From Streptosporangiaceae bacterium (lineage in GTDB: Bacteria; Actinomycetota; Actinomycetes; Streptosporangiales; Streptosporangiaceae), in assembly GCA_030050125.1 (NCBI GenBank), contig JASIJN010000298.1:1-8824 (forward strand): a DNA stretch of 8,824 nt. The letters run 5' to 3'. Under the pieces are notes generated by a model. The model was not told the origin of the DNA. It did no database searches and saw only the letters and a list, made by a program, of their open reading frames with translations. Below, one piece after another: positions 1-6,335 of this stretch. How positions within the stretch are numbered: position 1 is the first letter of the stretch; the number at the start of each line of letters is the position of its first letter. The position numbers and the translations under genes were made by a program.

Positions 1-375
1 GGGTGACCGACGCCGCCGGCGTCGGCGACATCGGGTTCGAGTGGCACGACTTCGCCAAGATCTGGCAGACGCCACAGGCGGGGGAGGACTTCTGGGACCA
101 GCAGCTGGCGCTATCGACCCAGAAGCGGGCCGGTGTCTTTCAGAATTTCGGAGTGCCGGAGAAGTCGGCTCTGGACCTGGCGTCGCACATCAACCGCGGC
201 ATGGCTGATTGCATCCTCGACCTCTCCCTTCCTGAGCGCGGCCTCGGCGACCAAGGCGGCCGCGCGGGCCGGTGCCAGGACGGCCGCCCTCGACGGGTTC
301 GGCCACTGGTGGATGCTTCAGGATCCCGCGCGGGCGGCGACCATCCTGCGTGAGTTCTGGGACACGCTGGCCTGA
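1..375 (+). pseudogene. Alpha/beta hydrolase, 3' remnant with frameshift and internal deletion
   Basis: The gene enters from the left edge, so its start and nucleophile elbow lie outside the window. From position 3 one frame reads a convincing hydrolase lid segment (WHDFAKIWQTP, then HINRGMADCILDL) until about 222. Sense then moves to another frame, which carries AARAGARTAALDGFGHWWMLQDP and REFWDTLA before the stop at 373-375. The GHWW histidine followed by LQDP is the usual C-terminal catalytic-His region of this family. In intact relatives, as I recall them, about 40 residues lie between these blocks, including the strand that bears the catalytic acid. That stretch is missing here, so a deletion of roughly 100 or more bases that also shifted the frame is the simplest explanation. 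A sequencing error alone would not remove the residues. The protein is probably inactive. The family is clear; the exact junction is not. Confidence 0.75.
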
Positions 376-482
376 CTCGGTCCGCCACGGAGCGGTGCCC
401 TCGCCGACATCCGGCCTGCATGGCCACCCAGGGCTCAACGCACGGTTGCCCCGCATGCTGGCCGTGCGTAGCCTGGCGGCCA

Positions 483-1343
483 ATGAGCGAATCAGCGACC
501 GCCCGGCCGCTTGGCAGGTCGGGTTTGAGCGTCCCCGCGCTGGGAGTCGGCACTAACCGGTGGGACGCCAGCGGGCCGGGCCAGCCTGAGGACACCTTTG
601 CCGCGGCGCTCGACGCGGGGATGGGCTTCTTCGACACAGCGGAGGCCTACAACGCCGGCCGGTCGGAACGGGCCCTGCGGGAGGCCGCCCGGGCGGTCGG
701 GCGGCCGGTCGTGCTGGCGAGCAAGTTCGCGCCGTATCCCTACCGGGTCACCGCGGCCCAGTTCGCGTCCGCCCTGGACAAGACGCTCGAGCGGCTCGGC
801 CGCGATTCGCTCGACCTGTACTACCTGCACTTCCCTTATTCCCCGCGCGGTGTGGGCACCTGGATGAGGGCCATGGCAGGCGCGGTCAAGGCGGGGAAGA
901 TTCAGGCCGTCGGGATCAGCAACTGCACCGCGGCGCAGATGCGAAAGGCGGCCGACGTGCTAGCCGGGTACGGCATACCGCTGGCGGCCAATCAGGTTCA
1001 CTACAGCCTGCTGCACCGTAATCCCGAGACCGACGGCGTCCTCGACGCCTGCCGCCGCATGGACGTGGCACTGGTCGCCTACCGGCCGATCGGCGGAGGT
1101 GCCATCAGCGCTGGCTCTTTCGCAGGCCGGCCTGCCCTCGCGGACACGCTGCGCGAGGTGGCGGCGGCCCGGGGCGCGAGCGCTGTTCAGGTGGCGCTCG
1201 CCTGGCTGCTGAAACGAGACGATCATGTGATCGCGATCCCGGGAGCGACGAGGCCTGAACATGTCCGGGAAAACGCAGGCGCCCTTTCGCTCGACCTCAG
1301 CGACGATGAGTTCGCCGCGATCGACCGCGCATCGGCCAGGTAG
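483..1343 (+). CDS. Aldo/keto reductase family oxidoreductase
   Basis: This is a 286-residue NAD(P)H-dependent carbonyl reductase of the single-domain TIM-barrel aldo/keto reductase superfamily, presumably cytosolic. The N-terminal strand reads RPLGRSGLSVPALGVGT (about residues 8-24). The catalytic tetrad is visible as Asp51 and Tyr56 in FFDTAEAY, Lys81 in VVLASKF and His116 in DLYYLHFPY. AVGISN and AANQVHYSLL mark the later barrel strands, and IPGATRPEHVREN near the C-terminus matches the cofactor-binding loop. Length is normal for the shorter bacterial members. The frame is open back to 420, but the residues encoded there (cysteine- and tryptophan-rich) do not resemble the family, so the ATG at 483 is preferred although its ribosome site is weak. 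It starts 107 bases after the broken hydrolase and converges on the SnoaL-like gene. The substrate cannot be read from the sequence; sugar, aldehyde or ketone reduction are all possible. Confidence 0.93.
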   Translation: MSESATARPLGRSGLSVPALGVGTNRWDASGPGQPEDTFAAALDAGMGFFDTAEAYNAGRSERALREAARAVGRPVVLASKFAPYPYRVTAAQFASALDKTLERLGRDSLDLYYLHFPYSPRGVGTWMRAMAGAVKAGKIQAVGISNCTAAQMRKAADVLAGYGIPLAANQVHYSLLHRNPETDGVLDACRRMDVALVAYRPIGGGAISAGSFAGRPALADTLREVAAARGASAVQVALAWLLKRDDHVIAIPGATRPEHVRENAGALSLDLSDDEFAAIDRASAR

Positions 1344-1424
1344 CCCCACCGCGAGTGGCCCGGATCCTGTTCAGCAGCGGTTGCGGCGGTTCCAGCCGAA
1401 CCATCAGGTTCCCTGCTTTCGGCC

Positions 1425-1446
1425 TGACCGGCGGCCTGGTCGGTCA
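1425..1446 (-). terminator. Possible hairpin terminator between convergent genes
   Basis: TGACCG at 1425-1430 pairs with CGGTCA at 1441-1446, and a G-U and a C-G pair extend the stem inward to leave a six-base loop. The hairpin begins directly after the stop codon of the SnoaL-like gene (1447-1449) and lies in the 103-base gap facing the reductase. A second small stem, GGTTC/GAACC at 1388-1402 with a five-base loop, lies nearer the reductase stop. Neither is followed by a run of T, which is common for actinomycete terminators but makes the call uncertain. Confidence 0.4.
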
Positions 1447-1848
1447 TTACTGGCCCGCCGCCGTGGCGACGGTGCGGCGGGCGATGCGCCAATTGTCTCC
1501 GGCCCGGCGCAGTTCCTGGGTTATCACTGCTGCGGTGCGGATGGACGGCGGCTCCGCAGGATCGATGATCAGCAGCACGGACCGGGCGACCGCCAGGCCG
1601 TCGCCCGGGCCCGGCTCGACGACCGGGTTGAGAGTGAGATGGAGGGTGGCCGGGCCCTCGGCGGCCCAGACCGGCCCGACCGCGGCGCGCAGCGCCTCCC
1701 GGCCTGCGTATCGGCCCTGGGCGCCGTCCAGCACCGCGTCCGGCGTAAACAGCGCCACGTAAGCATCCGCGTCCCGCTGGCTGGCCGCCTCGTCCGCGCG
1801 GATGATGACCTCCAGGATGGCCAGCCGGTCGGCGGCAGGCAGGCTCAT
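1447..1848 (-). CDS. SnoaL-like / NTF2-superfamily small protein
   Basis: This 133-residue protein has the build of the SnoaL-like (NTF2-fold) family, a cone-shaped alpha+beta barrel that includes polyketide cyclases, dehydratases, isomerases and many non-catalytic members. Visible landmarks are the first helix ILEVIIRADEAASQRD (residues 11-26), YVALFTPDAVLDG (30-42), GRYAGREALR (46-54), the strand ATLHLTLNPVVE (68-79) and the closing NWRIARRTV (119-127). The chosen ATG at 1846-1848 gives the expected N-terminus. A longer reading upstream to 2049 would run inside the amidase gene and is not family-like. The ATG overlaps the amidase stop by four bases (ATGA), so translation is probably coupled and both proteins come from one transcript. 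The protein may act on, or bind, a product connected with the amidase, but that is inference. No catalytic residue set can be assigned with confidence. Confidence 0.85.
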   Translation of the reverse strand: MSLPAADRLAILEVIIRADEAASQRDADAYVALFTPDAVLDGAQGRYAGREALRAAVGPVWAAEGPATLHLTLNPVVEPGPGDGLAVARSVLLIIDPAEPPSIRTAAVITQELRRAGDNWRIARRTVATAAGQ

Positions 1849-2837
1849 GGCCGCAGCCACCGCGCCACCCGGTCGCGGATATCCGCCGGGAACACGCTCT
1901 TTGGGATGACCGCGTGCACCGCCTTGGGCGGAACCGATGTGTAGGCCGACCCGGTCTGGTTGGCGTACTGGGTCACCCGGAAGCTGAGCGCCATGCTGGA
2001 CAGCGCGTAGGCCTCCGGCCCGGTGATGCCCGCCGCAGCGGACAGCCATCCGATGACCTCGCGCAGGCAGGCCACCAGCGCGTCATCGAGGCTGTCGGCA
2101 AAGCCGACCACGATCCAGGAGGTTCCGGTCTCGCCGATCGGCCCCGGCAGGGCGACCTGCTTGTGCAGGTGGTAGCGGATCTCCAGCTCCTCGGCCGCTG
2201 TCTCGATCGCGGTCTGGTCCACCACCCCGTCGCCTTGCAGCGCGTGCACGTCACCGATCCAGACCCGGCCGCCGCGCTTGGCCACCGGCAGGAACAGGTG
2301 GCTGCCGACACCGAGGTCGCGCAGCACCAGGTTGCCGCCGTAGCTGCCGGACACGATCGCGCTGACCATCTGGTCGCCGGCCGGCTCGGCAGCCACGACG
2401 CCGAGGAACGGGGCCATCGGAAGCGTGATGCCGTGGCTGAACTCCGCGGTGGTCCGGGCGTCGTCGAAGGTGAAGTAGTGCAGGTAGGGTTCGGCGAAGT
2501 CGTGTGGCAGAGCCCCCACGCCGAGCGGGAACGAGTTCCAGCCCCAGCCGATCGTGCGCAGCGAGGTGATGCTGACCTCGATCACGTCGCCGGGCTCGGC
2601 GCCGGACACCTCGACCGGGCCGAGCATCGAGTACGGGCCGTGCGGGTAGCGGTGCCGCAGTGGCTCGCGGTCGGCGAAGCTCATGCCGAACCTCGCCTCG
2701 TTCCCCCAGTGCGTCCAGGTATCCGGGTAGCGGACCGTGTCCCCGGACTCGACCACCGCCACCGGCTCGGCGGCCGGATCCAGGTACCCCGAGCGCACCG
2801 TCTCCGGCGTCGACTCGACCGTATGCGTGGTGGGCAC
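1845..2837 (-). CDS. Acetamidase/formamidase family amidase
   Basis: This is a 330-residue cytosolic hydrolase of the acetamidase/formamidase (FmdA/AmdA) family, which releases ammonia from short amides. Diagnostic blocks occur in family order: GPVEVSGAEPGDVIEVSI (73-90), PFLGVV (143-148), GGNLVLRDLGVGSHLFLPV (167-185) and GDVHALQGDG (195-204), followed by QTAIET (208-213). Length fits the family. Characterised members usually read GDGE at the end of the GDxH block, whereas this one reads GDGV, with Val205 replacing the glutamate. Its substrate may therefore differ from formamide or acetamide. The start is a GTG at 2835-2837, preceded by GGAGA with a spacing of four bases; an overlapping ATG five bases upstream is out of frame. 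It is first in an operon with the SnoaL-like gene and is transcribed away from the PaiB-family gene. Confidence 0.94.
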   Translation of the reverse strand: MPTTHTVESTPETVRSGYLDPAAEPVAVVESGDTVRYPDTWTHWGNEARFGMSFADREPLRHRYPHGPYSMLGPVEVSGAEPGDVIEVSITSLRTIGWGWNSFPLGVGALPHDFAEPYLHYFTFDDARTTAEFSHGITLPMAPFLGVVAAEPAGDQMVSAIVSGSYGGNLVLRDLGVGSHLFLPVAKRGGRVWIGDVHALQGDGVVDQTAIETAAEELEIRYHLHKQVALPGPIGETGTSWIVVGFADSLDDALVACLREVIGWLSAAAGITGPEAYALSSMALSFRVTQYANQTGSAYTSVPPKAVHAVIPKSVFPADIRDRVARWLRP

Positions 2838-3117
2838 TGCATCTCCGTTCAGGTGAGTCGCTCGATGAAACCATCGCGGTCTGCGTGACCTCGGCCCAGC
2901 CGTGGTCGATCATCTGCTAATGGCCGCAGCCGGGCATCTCCTCGAACTCTGTCACACGAGGCCGACCGCTGGCGCGATCAGGGTTTGCCTCATGGGCATC
3001 GGCGCCCGGGCGGTACCTTGAGCAAGGAGCGCGAGGGACGCTGCAACGGACGATGTCCGCCACGCTCGGGCTTCCCTATTTGCTCTAAAGGGCGTCTTCG
3101 AGCAGAAGGAGACGCGC
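2838..3117. other. Divergent intergenic region, amidase to PaiB-like gene
   Basis: This 280-base gap must hold the start signals of two divergent units: the amidase operon leftward and the PaiB-like gene rightward. I see no convincing -35/-10 pair on either strand. A short near-palindrome, CCTTG-AG-CAAGG, lies at 3016-3027 and could be a regulator site. An 11-codon open frame (MSATLGLPYLL, 3053-3088) sits ahead of the PaiB-like gene, but its only support is an ATG. The PaiB-like ribosome site, AGAAGGAG, ends at 3111. Confidence 0.4.
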
Positions 3118-3732
3118 GTGCGCCATAATCCGCATCACTTTGTCGATGATCCCGGGGTCGTCCGCAGGCTGATCCGGGAGAACCCCTGGGGCATCCTGGT
3201 CAGCTGCCCCGGTGATCGGCTCGTGGCCTCCCATTACCCCGTGCTGCTGGATGAGGACTGCGACGGGCTGGCCGTGTTCACGCATGTGGGCCGGCCCGAT
3301 GACCAGCTGCACGGTTTCGGGGAGCGGGAGGTCATGCTCATCGTCCAGGGCGTGCACGGGTACATCTCCCCGAGCTGGTATGCGCCCGGAGCGACGCGGG
3401 CGCCGACCTGGAACTTCACCACAGCCCACTGCTACGGGATCCCCCAGGTCCTTGACCAGGAGACCAACCTGCGCACGCTGGCGCGGCTGGTGCAGCATTT
3501 CGAGCGCCACGTCGAGGATCCGATGCTGCTGGACCTGGGCTGGGCGGCCCCGGTCGCGAAAGGCACCGTCGGCATCCGGCTGCCGATCGGGCGCTTCCAG
3601 TGCAAGGTCAAGATGAGCCAGGATAAGGATCCCGAGACCCAGCGGCGGGTGATCCAGGCGCTTCGTGCTCCAGGCGCCTATCACAACCCCCGCCTCGCCG
3701 ATGAGATGGAATGCGCACTCGCCAGCGGTTGA
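3118..3732 (+). CDS. PaiB-family FMN-binding protein
   Basis: This 204-residue protein belongs to the PaiB family, split-barrel flavin-binding proteins named after the Bacillus subtilis PaiB, which was described as a repressor of sporulation and protease genes. Family marks are the N-terminal HHFVDDPGVVRRLIRENPWG (6-25), HYPVLLD (39-45), the signature VHGYISPSWY (79-88), APTWNF (95-100) and the C-terminal VGIRLPIGRFQCKVKMSQDK (151-170). Relatives usually have KWKLSQN at the last position; here the tryptophan is a valine. No helix-turn-helix is evident, so a role as FMN/heme-binding enzyme or sensor is as likely as direct DNA binding. The GTG start is supported by AGAAGGAG six bases upstream. 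It stands alone and converges on the membrane protein gene, with 32 bases between the stops. Confidence 0.92.
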   Translation: MRHNPHHFVDDPGVVRRLIRENPWGILVSCPGDRLVASHYPVLLDEDCDGLAVFTHVGRPDDQLHGFGEREVMLIVQGVHGYISPSWYAPGATRAPTWNFTTAHCYGIPQVLDQETNLRTLARLVQHFERHVEDPMLLDLGWAAPVAKGTVGIRLPIGRFQCKVKMSQDKDPETQRRVIQALRAPGAYHNPRLADEMECALASG

Positions 3733-3764
3733 GGGTCCGCGCCTGGATGCGGCCGGAATGATCG

Positions 3765-5105
3765 TTATGTGCCGTTGTCCGGAGGCGGGGGCGGTGGTGG
3801 CGGCGTCCAGTTCTTGATGTCGGGATCCACGGTCGCGCTGGCCGGGTCGACCATCGGGCGCGCGGCGATATTGCCTCGCGCTTCGGCCAGGTCGGCCTCT
3901 ATCTGCTCGGCGAGCCTGGCCTTGGCCGCGGCGTCGGCGGTCTCCTGGTAAATCTGGATGTTGCAGACCGCGCGATTGGCTTCATAGAGCCGCCAGCCAG
4001 CGCCCGGCCCGGCGCCCCGGATGGTGATCGCCGTGGTGAGCTCCCTGATGGCCTGCTCCCATGTGGGCCTGTCGGTGTCGGCGGGCCCGGCGCTGTCCTT
4101 GTAGGTCCACCCCAGCGATCCGTGGTTTCGGTGGTACTGGTTGCTGGTGTCGGCGGCGATAAGAGCCTGGTAAACCGGGATTACCGACTTCATTACCTGC
4201 TGGTGCGCTTTGAGCGCCGGGTTATCGCCCGGCTGCTTGCGGATGTGCCCGTCCAGGTCCTCGCGTATCTGCATGGACAGCGTCCTGCGGATTTGCTCGG
4301 CCTGATTGAAGATCAGGATGCGGGTGGAATCCGGCGCGGCGGCCATGGCCTGGCTCAGCTCGGCCGGGGACGGCGCCGCCCCGCCTTTGGCGGAATTGAG
4401 CTGGCGGTTGACCAGGCTCAGCGCACTGGACCGGTCGGAATCGCGGCTGTCCAGCTGCTTCTGGATGACCCCGGCCAATCCCTCGGCGAGTTCTCCGGGA
4501 AGAACTTCCCGGCTCCACAGGTAAAGGAGCAGAAAGCCAAGCAGAGCGAAATAAATGATGATCCCGAGCCCGAACGCCGAGCTCGACGGCAGCCCGCCGA
4601 GCGGGCTTTTCAGGCTCGTGGCCAGTCTGCTCAGGGCGGGCAGGGCATGACCGATCTGCACGAGCCCGACGCCGATGATGATCTTCGTGAGCCAGTCGGA
4701 CACCTGCTCCAGGTTGGTGTTGGGCCTGAACGAGTCCGACCCGGATCCATCAGCGCCCTGGCCAATCCTCTGGGAGGTCAGCGGGATGCCGAAGAGAAAG
4801 CCGATGACCCCCCCGACGAGCGCGGCCGCGCCAGCCACGGCGGCAGCCGTGCCGAACGCAGCCCAGCGTGCCCCGCCCGGCAGTTGCATGGCGTAAAGGA
4901 GGGCGACGAGGATGCCGAGGAGGCACAGCAGAGGTATGAAGATCCGCCACAGCCGCCGGCTGCCCCGGCCATCCTGCTGGCCGGCCCGGTCCAGGCGGCC
5001 CGCCAGCGAGCGTAATGCTTGCGCAAGCGAATGCCGCAAGGGCTTGTTCCTGCGGTTTCCCCCTCCGCTACTGTTCTGGCGCTTCGTGCCGGGCTGATTG
5101 CTCAT
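3765..5105 (-). CDS. Four-helix membrane protein with cytoplasmic TPR-like tail, function unknown
   Basis: I do not recognise a characterised function. The 446-residue product starts with a basic, Ser/Gly/Arg/Gln-rich segment (1-52). Two hydrophobic helices follow (about 54-73 and 81-107), the second ending in GFLFGIP. Next comes a polar linker, then the block NTNLEQVSDWLTKIIIGVG (129-147) running into a third helix (to about 158), and a fourth helix at 177-196. The remaining 250 residues are soluble and mostly helical. Residues 324-385 (YHRNHGSLGW, then AIRELTTAITIRG and YEANRAVCNI) look like degenerate tetratricopeptide repeats. The chain ends in eight consecutive prolines (435-442). ATG at 5103-5105 is preferred, with GGGGTGG five bases upstream; a TTG at 5168 would add 21 residues. 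With two cytosolic-looking ends, it could be a membrane scaffold or sensor. It appears monocistronic. Confidence 0.85.
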   Translation of the reverse strand: MSNQPGTKRQNSSGGGNRRNKPLRHSLAQALRSLAGRLDRAGQQDGRGSRRLWRIFIPLLCLLGILVALLYAMQLPGGARWAAFGTAAAVAGAAALVGGVIGFLFGIPLTSQRIGQGADGSGSDSFRPNTNLEQVSDWLTKIIIGVGLVQIGHALPALSRLATSLKSPLGGLPSSSAFGLGIIIYFALLGFLLLYLWSREVLPGELAEGLAGVIQKQLDSRDSDRSSALSLVNRQLNSAKGGAAPSPAELSQAMAAAPDSTRILIFNQAEQIRRTLSMQIREDLDGHIRKQPGDNPALKAHQQVMKSVIPVYQALIAADTSNQYHRNHGSLGWTYKDSAGPADTDRPTWEQAIRELTTAITIRGAGPGAGWRLYEANRAVCNIQIYQETADAAAKARLAEQIEADLAEARGNIAARPMVDPASATVDPDIKNWTPPPPPPPPDNGT

Positions 5106-5197
5106 GCCGACCACCCCGTCGATCCATGCCTGCCGATGTTTGCTGCGGATGGGTAGCGGGCCCCGCAACGATGTGGATGATTTATTACGCTCTGTCT

Positions 5198-5219
5198 CTC
5201 AGCCCGTGGGCACCCTGAG
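5198..5219 (-). terminator. Possible hairpin downstream of the secreted-protein gene
   Basis: CTCAG (5198-5202) and CTGAG (5215-5219) form inverted arms, with a CCC/GGG pairing possible inside the loop (5203-5205 with 5208-5210). It lies 16 bases past the stop of the DUF4189-like gene (5236-5238) and upstream of the membrane protein gene. That fits an intercistronic terminator separating the two, but no T run follows on the transcribed strand. Confidence 0.35.
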
Positions 5220-5235
5220 GCTGCTCCGACTGTCC

Positions 5236-6219
5236 TTAAAGCGGCTGCTTCGGCTCGAAATCCGCCATGTACTTGCTCTTGTAGTAGTTGTTCGGTACCC
5301 AGTAGTACGGGTTCACAATGTAACGGTGCTCGCTGATTGGTGCTCCGTAGACGCCCAGCACAAAGGTCACCTGGGCCAGGCAGTCGTAGTCCGGGATGGT
5401 GTACAGCTCCCCGTACTCGCTCAGCGCCTCTTTCAGAGCCGCAGCGCTGTGGTTCGTCGTCGTGGAGACGCAGCGGTAAGTCTTGTAATAGTTCTTCGGA
5501 TGGTAATAGTTCCTGTTCTTGCCCGTCCCTCCAGGCAGGGCCCCCTTAAACAATTGCAGCACCTCGGCCCAGGTGCCCTCGGCAATCCAGGTTTTGCTCT
5601 TATAACCGTAGAGGTTGTCGACGGGACCCTCGTTGGCGCCCAGTTCCCACATGCCGGTGTTGCGGTTGATCAGGTAGGCCCAGCCGACGTGGCCGGACAT
5701 GACCTGGCCATCGAAAGTGAGAGGCACACCGCCCTTGGGGGCATTGAAGACGCAGGCCCGGCCGGTCAGGTTGGCGCCCTTGGCGGCGTTCGAGGGGTCG
5801 GCGGTCACCGGGTTCAACACGACGTTGCACGTCGAGCCGTCGCTCACCTCCGCGCAGCTCTCGTCCGCAGCGTCATCGGCGGCCGCCAGCGTTGGCTTGA
5901 TGGCCCATCCGAAGGCGTTGTCGTCCTCGTCGATGGCGAACGTGCCGTAGCCGTGCGTAAACCATGCGACCGGGATGCAGCCAGTGTTGCCTCCGGCCTT
6001 ACACATGGCTACTGCCGCGTCCTCGGCCGCGGCGGCCGTCTTCCCGAAGGCATCGACCACGGAGTAGTACTGAGGGGGCGAGTAGGCGAAGGCGCCGTAG
6101 GCGTCGGCGGCTGCCGATGCCTGTGGCGCTGCTGCTGCGGCGGGTGCCGCCCCGGACATCAACGTCAGCGCCATTGCCGCGATGGCCGCGGTTAAGGCGG
6201 CCAGGTGCCCGAATTTCAT
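5236..6219 (-). CDS. Secreted DUF4189-like protein with C-terminal Cys/His domain
   Basis: The 327-residue precursor has a clear Sec signal peptide: MKFGHL, a hydrophobic Ala/Leu core to about residue 24, and an alanine-rich cleavage zone near 30-33, with no lipobox cysteine. The first mature domain (about 40-135) resembles DUF4189: YGAFAYSP at the start, paired cysteines at 73/81 and 122/131, and FGWAIKP in the middle. The second domain (about 152-327) begins ACVFNAP, carries GHVGWAY with His177, WELGANEG (191-198) and WIAEGTWAEVL (211-221), and ends with RC (250), YDCLAQV (278-284) and a tyrosine/asparagine-rich tail. The order His177 then Cys280 matches circularly permuted NlpC/P60 or LRAT-type papain-like folds, so an extracellular peptidase, amidase or acyltransferase is a fair guess. 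ATG at 6217-6219 has a run of six G (GGGGGG) three to four bases upstream. TTGACA occurs 77-82 bases before the start, without a clear -10. Confidence 0.88.
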   Translation of the reverse strand: MKFGHLAALTAAIAAMALTLMSGAAPAAAAAPQASAAADAYGAFAYSPPQYYSVVDAFGKTAAAAEDAAVAMCKAGGNTGCIPVAWFTHGYGTFAIDEDDNAFGWAIKPTLAAADDAADESCAEVSDGSTCNVVLNPVTADPSNAAKGANLTGRACVFNAPKGGVPLTFDGQVMSGHVGWAYLINRNTGMWELGANEGPVDNLYGYKSKTWIAEGTWAEVLQLFKGALPGGTGKNRNYYHPKNYYKTYRCVSTTTNHSAAALKEALSEYGELYTIPDYDCLAQVTFVLGVYGAPISEHRYIVNPYYWVPNNYYKSKYMADFEPKQPL

Positions 6220-6335
6220 TGTCCCCCCCAGGGCTCTGGTTATGGCAGACGCTACACCGCGTGAGCCGGGCAGGGAAGAGCGAGCCTTTTACCTATGTCA
6301 AAGCCTGAATTTCGACTGATAGTTCTAGCGCCGGG

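Noticed and set aside
420..482. Upstream extension of the aldo/keto reductase
   Set aside because: The 21 added residues are Cys/Trp-rich and unlike family N-termini; the ATG at 483 gives the expected beginning.
1849..2049. Upstream extension of the SnoaL-like protein
   Set aside because: It lies wholly inside the amidase gene in another frame and is not family-like; ATG 1846-1848 fits better.
1914..2888. 324-codon open frame on the + strand opposite the amidase
   Set aside because: Composition artefact; the amidase motifs on the - strand are unambiguous.
3053..3088. 11-codon leader ORF before the PaiB-like gene
   Set aside because: No ribosome site at proper spacing and no attenuator-like codon run or hairpin; chance is sufficient.
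3737..3752. CCGC/GCGG stem between the PaiB-like gene and the membrane protein gene
   Set aside because: Only four base pairs with an eight-base loop and no T run; too weak to call a terminator.
5098..6195. 365-codon open frame on the + strand opposite the secreted-protein gene
   Set aside because: It is Val/Arg/Gly-rich without motifs and mirrors a - strand gene that has a signal peptide, family motifs and a ribosome site.
6296..6301. TTGACA (- strand) upstream of the secreted-protein gene
   Set aside because: No acceptable -10 is found 16-19 bases downstream, so it is not listed as a promoter.
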